From: Pseudomonadota bacterium
GTDB taxonomy: Bacteria; Pseudomonadota; Gammaproteobacteria; Burkholderiales; Burkholderiaceae_C
Assembly: GCA_023394015.1 (NCBI GenBank)
Contig: JAEXBL010000031.1
Coordinates: forward strand, 1 to 6,037
DNA length: 6,037 nt
Direction of reading: 5' to 3'
Shown: in pieces, positions 5,896-6,037 of the stretch
Numbering within the stretch: position 1 is the first letter of the stretch
Layout: every line of letters starts with the position of its first letter
Notes under the pieces: generated by a model
Database searches by the model: none
Told to the model about the DNA's origin: nothing
Seen by the model: only the letters and a program-made list of their open reading frames with translations
Made by a program: the position numbers and the translations under genes

Positions 5896-5909
5896 CAGCC
5901 GGCGCTTTT
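5888..5909 (+). terminator. Rho-independent terminator-like hairpin at the end of the rsmE-transporter unit
   Basis: CCGGCT (5888-5893) pairs perfectly with AGCCGG (5897-5902) around a GAC loop. CGC and then TTTT (5906-5909) follow. The transporter stop codon TGA (5893-5895) lies inside the hairpin. The short stem and the three-base gap before the T tract make it a modest terminator. It points only along the + strand, since no T run follows on the other strand. Confidence 0.45.
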
Positions 5910-6037
5910 CAGGGGCAGGTGGGCGCTGGCGGCGGCAGCAGGCTGAAGTAGGGCGGCGGCGGGCCCGATGGCCCCGGCGGGCGGTTGATGTTGATCAGGG
6001 CGTTGAGCGGCGTGGGCGGGGCCGGCCGCGCCGATGG
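5909..6037 (-). CDS. Proline-rich C-terminus of an unidentified protein (partial)
   Basis: Reading from the right edge on the - strand, a frame is open for 42 codons and stops at TGA (5911-5909), 13 bases from the convergent transporter stop. The peptide has 17 prolines in 42 residues, with NALININRPPGPSG (12-25), PPPPYFSLLPPP (26-37) and a TCP end. Such a tail is usual for low-complexity C-termini of secreted or envelope proteins, but nothing shows localisation here. In favour of a real gene are its neat convergent ending without overlap and the lack of any other gene in this end of the window. Against it are its shortness and the fact that another - strand frame is also open. The start and main body lie beyond the window, and I do not recognise the protein. 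Confidence 0.5.
   Translation of the reverse strand, partial: PSARPAPPTPLNALININRPPGPSGPPPPYFSLLPPPAPTCP

Noticed and set aside
1..6037. Mobile elements, CRISPR repeats, tRNA genes, toxin-antitoxin or phage-defence genes
   Set aside because: Looked for on both strands. No terminal repeats, transposase motifs, regularly spaced repeats or tRNA-like folds were seen, and all larger genes are accounted for by housekeeping or metabolic families.

Overview
The window is about 6 kb of very GC-rich chromosomal DNA, with G or C at nearly every third codon position and long shadow reading frames on both strands. Gene content and protein style (CbpA/CbpM pair, acetoacetate--CoA ligase, RsmE) suggest a betaproteobacterium of the Burkholderiales, probably Comamonadaceae-like. 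That placement is inferred from recall of these families, not from a search. I see no rRNA, tRNA, CRISPR array, insertion sequence, integrase or phage gene. It reads as ordinary core or near-core chromosome.

Layout, left to right. (1) On the + strand, the 3' part of cbpA (a DnaJ-like co-chaperone, cut by the window edge) is followed by cbpM, its small MerR-like modulator. (2) Convergent to these, on the - strand, lies a complete acetoacetyl-CoA synthetase gene. Upstream of it on the same strand is a 246-residue zinc-ribbon protein of unknown function. (3) A 44-bp divergent intergenic region separates the zinc-ribbon gene from rsmE (16S rRNA m3U1498 methyltransferase) on the + strand. rsmE overlaps by 4 bp (ATGA) a 12-helix major facilitator superfamily transporter. 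(4) A terminator-like hairpin lies over the transporter stop codon. Convergent to it, a proline-rich C-terminus of another - strand gene runs off the right edge.

The genes form three or four small transcription units without one common pathway. CbpA/CbpM serve DnaK-type protein folding. AacS salvages acetoacetate into acetoacetyl-CoA, linking to polyhydroxybutyrate or ketone-body metabolism. RsmE modifies the small ribosomal subunit. The transporter is a probable secondary carrier of unknown substrate, translationally coupled to rsmE. The zinc-ribbon protein and the proline-rich fragment are uncharacterised.

No clearly new system is evident. The points most worth a second look are an in-frame A8 tract in rsmE, followed by a strong hairpin and an immediate -1-frame stop (a dnaX-like arrangement), and the compact divergent zinc-ribbon/rsmE promoter region, where both genes look potentially leaderless.
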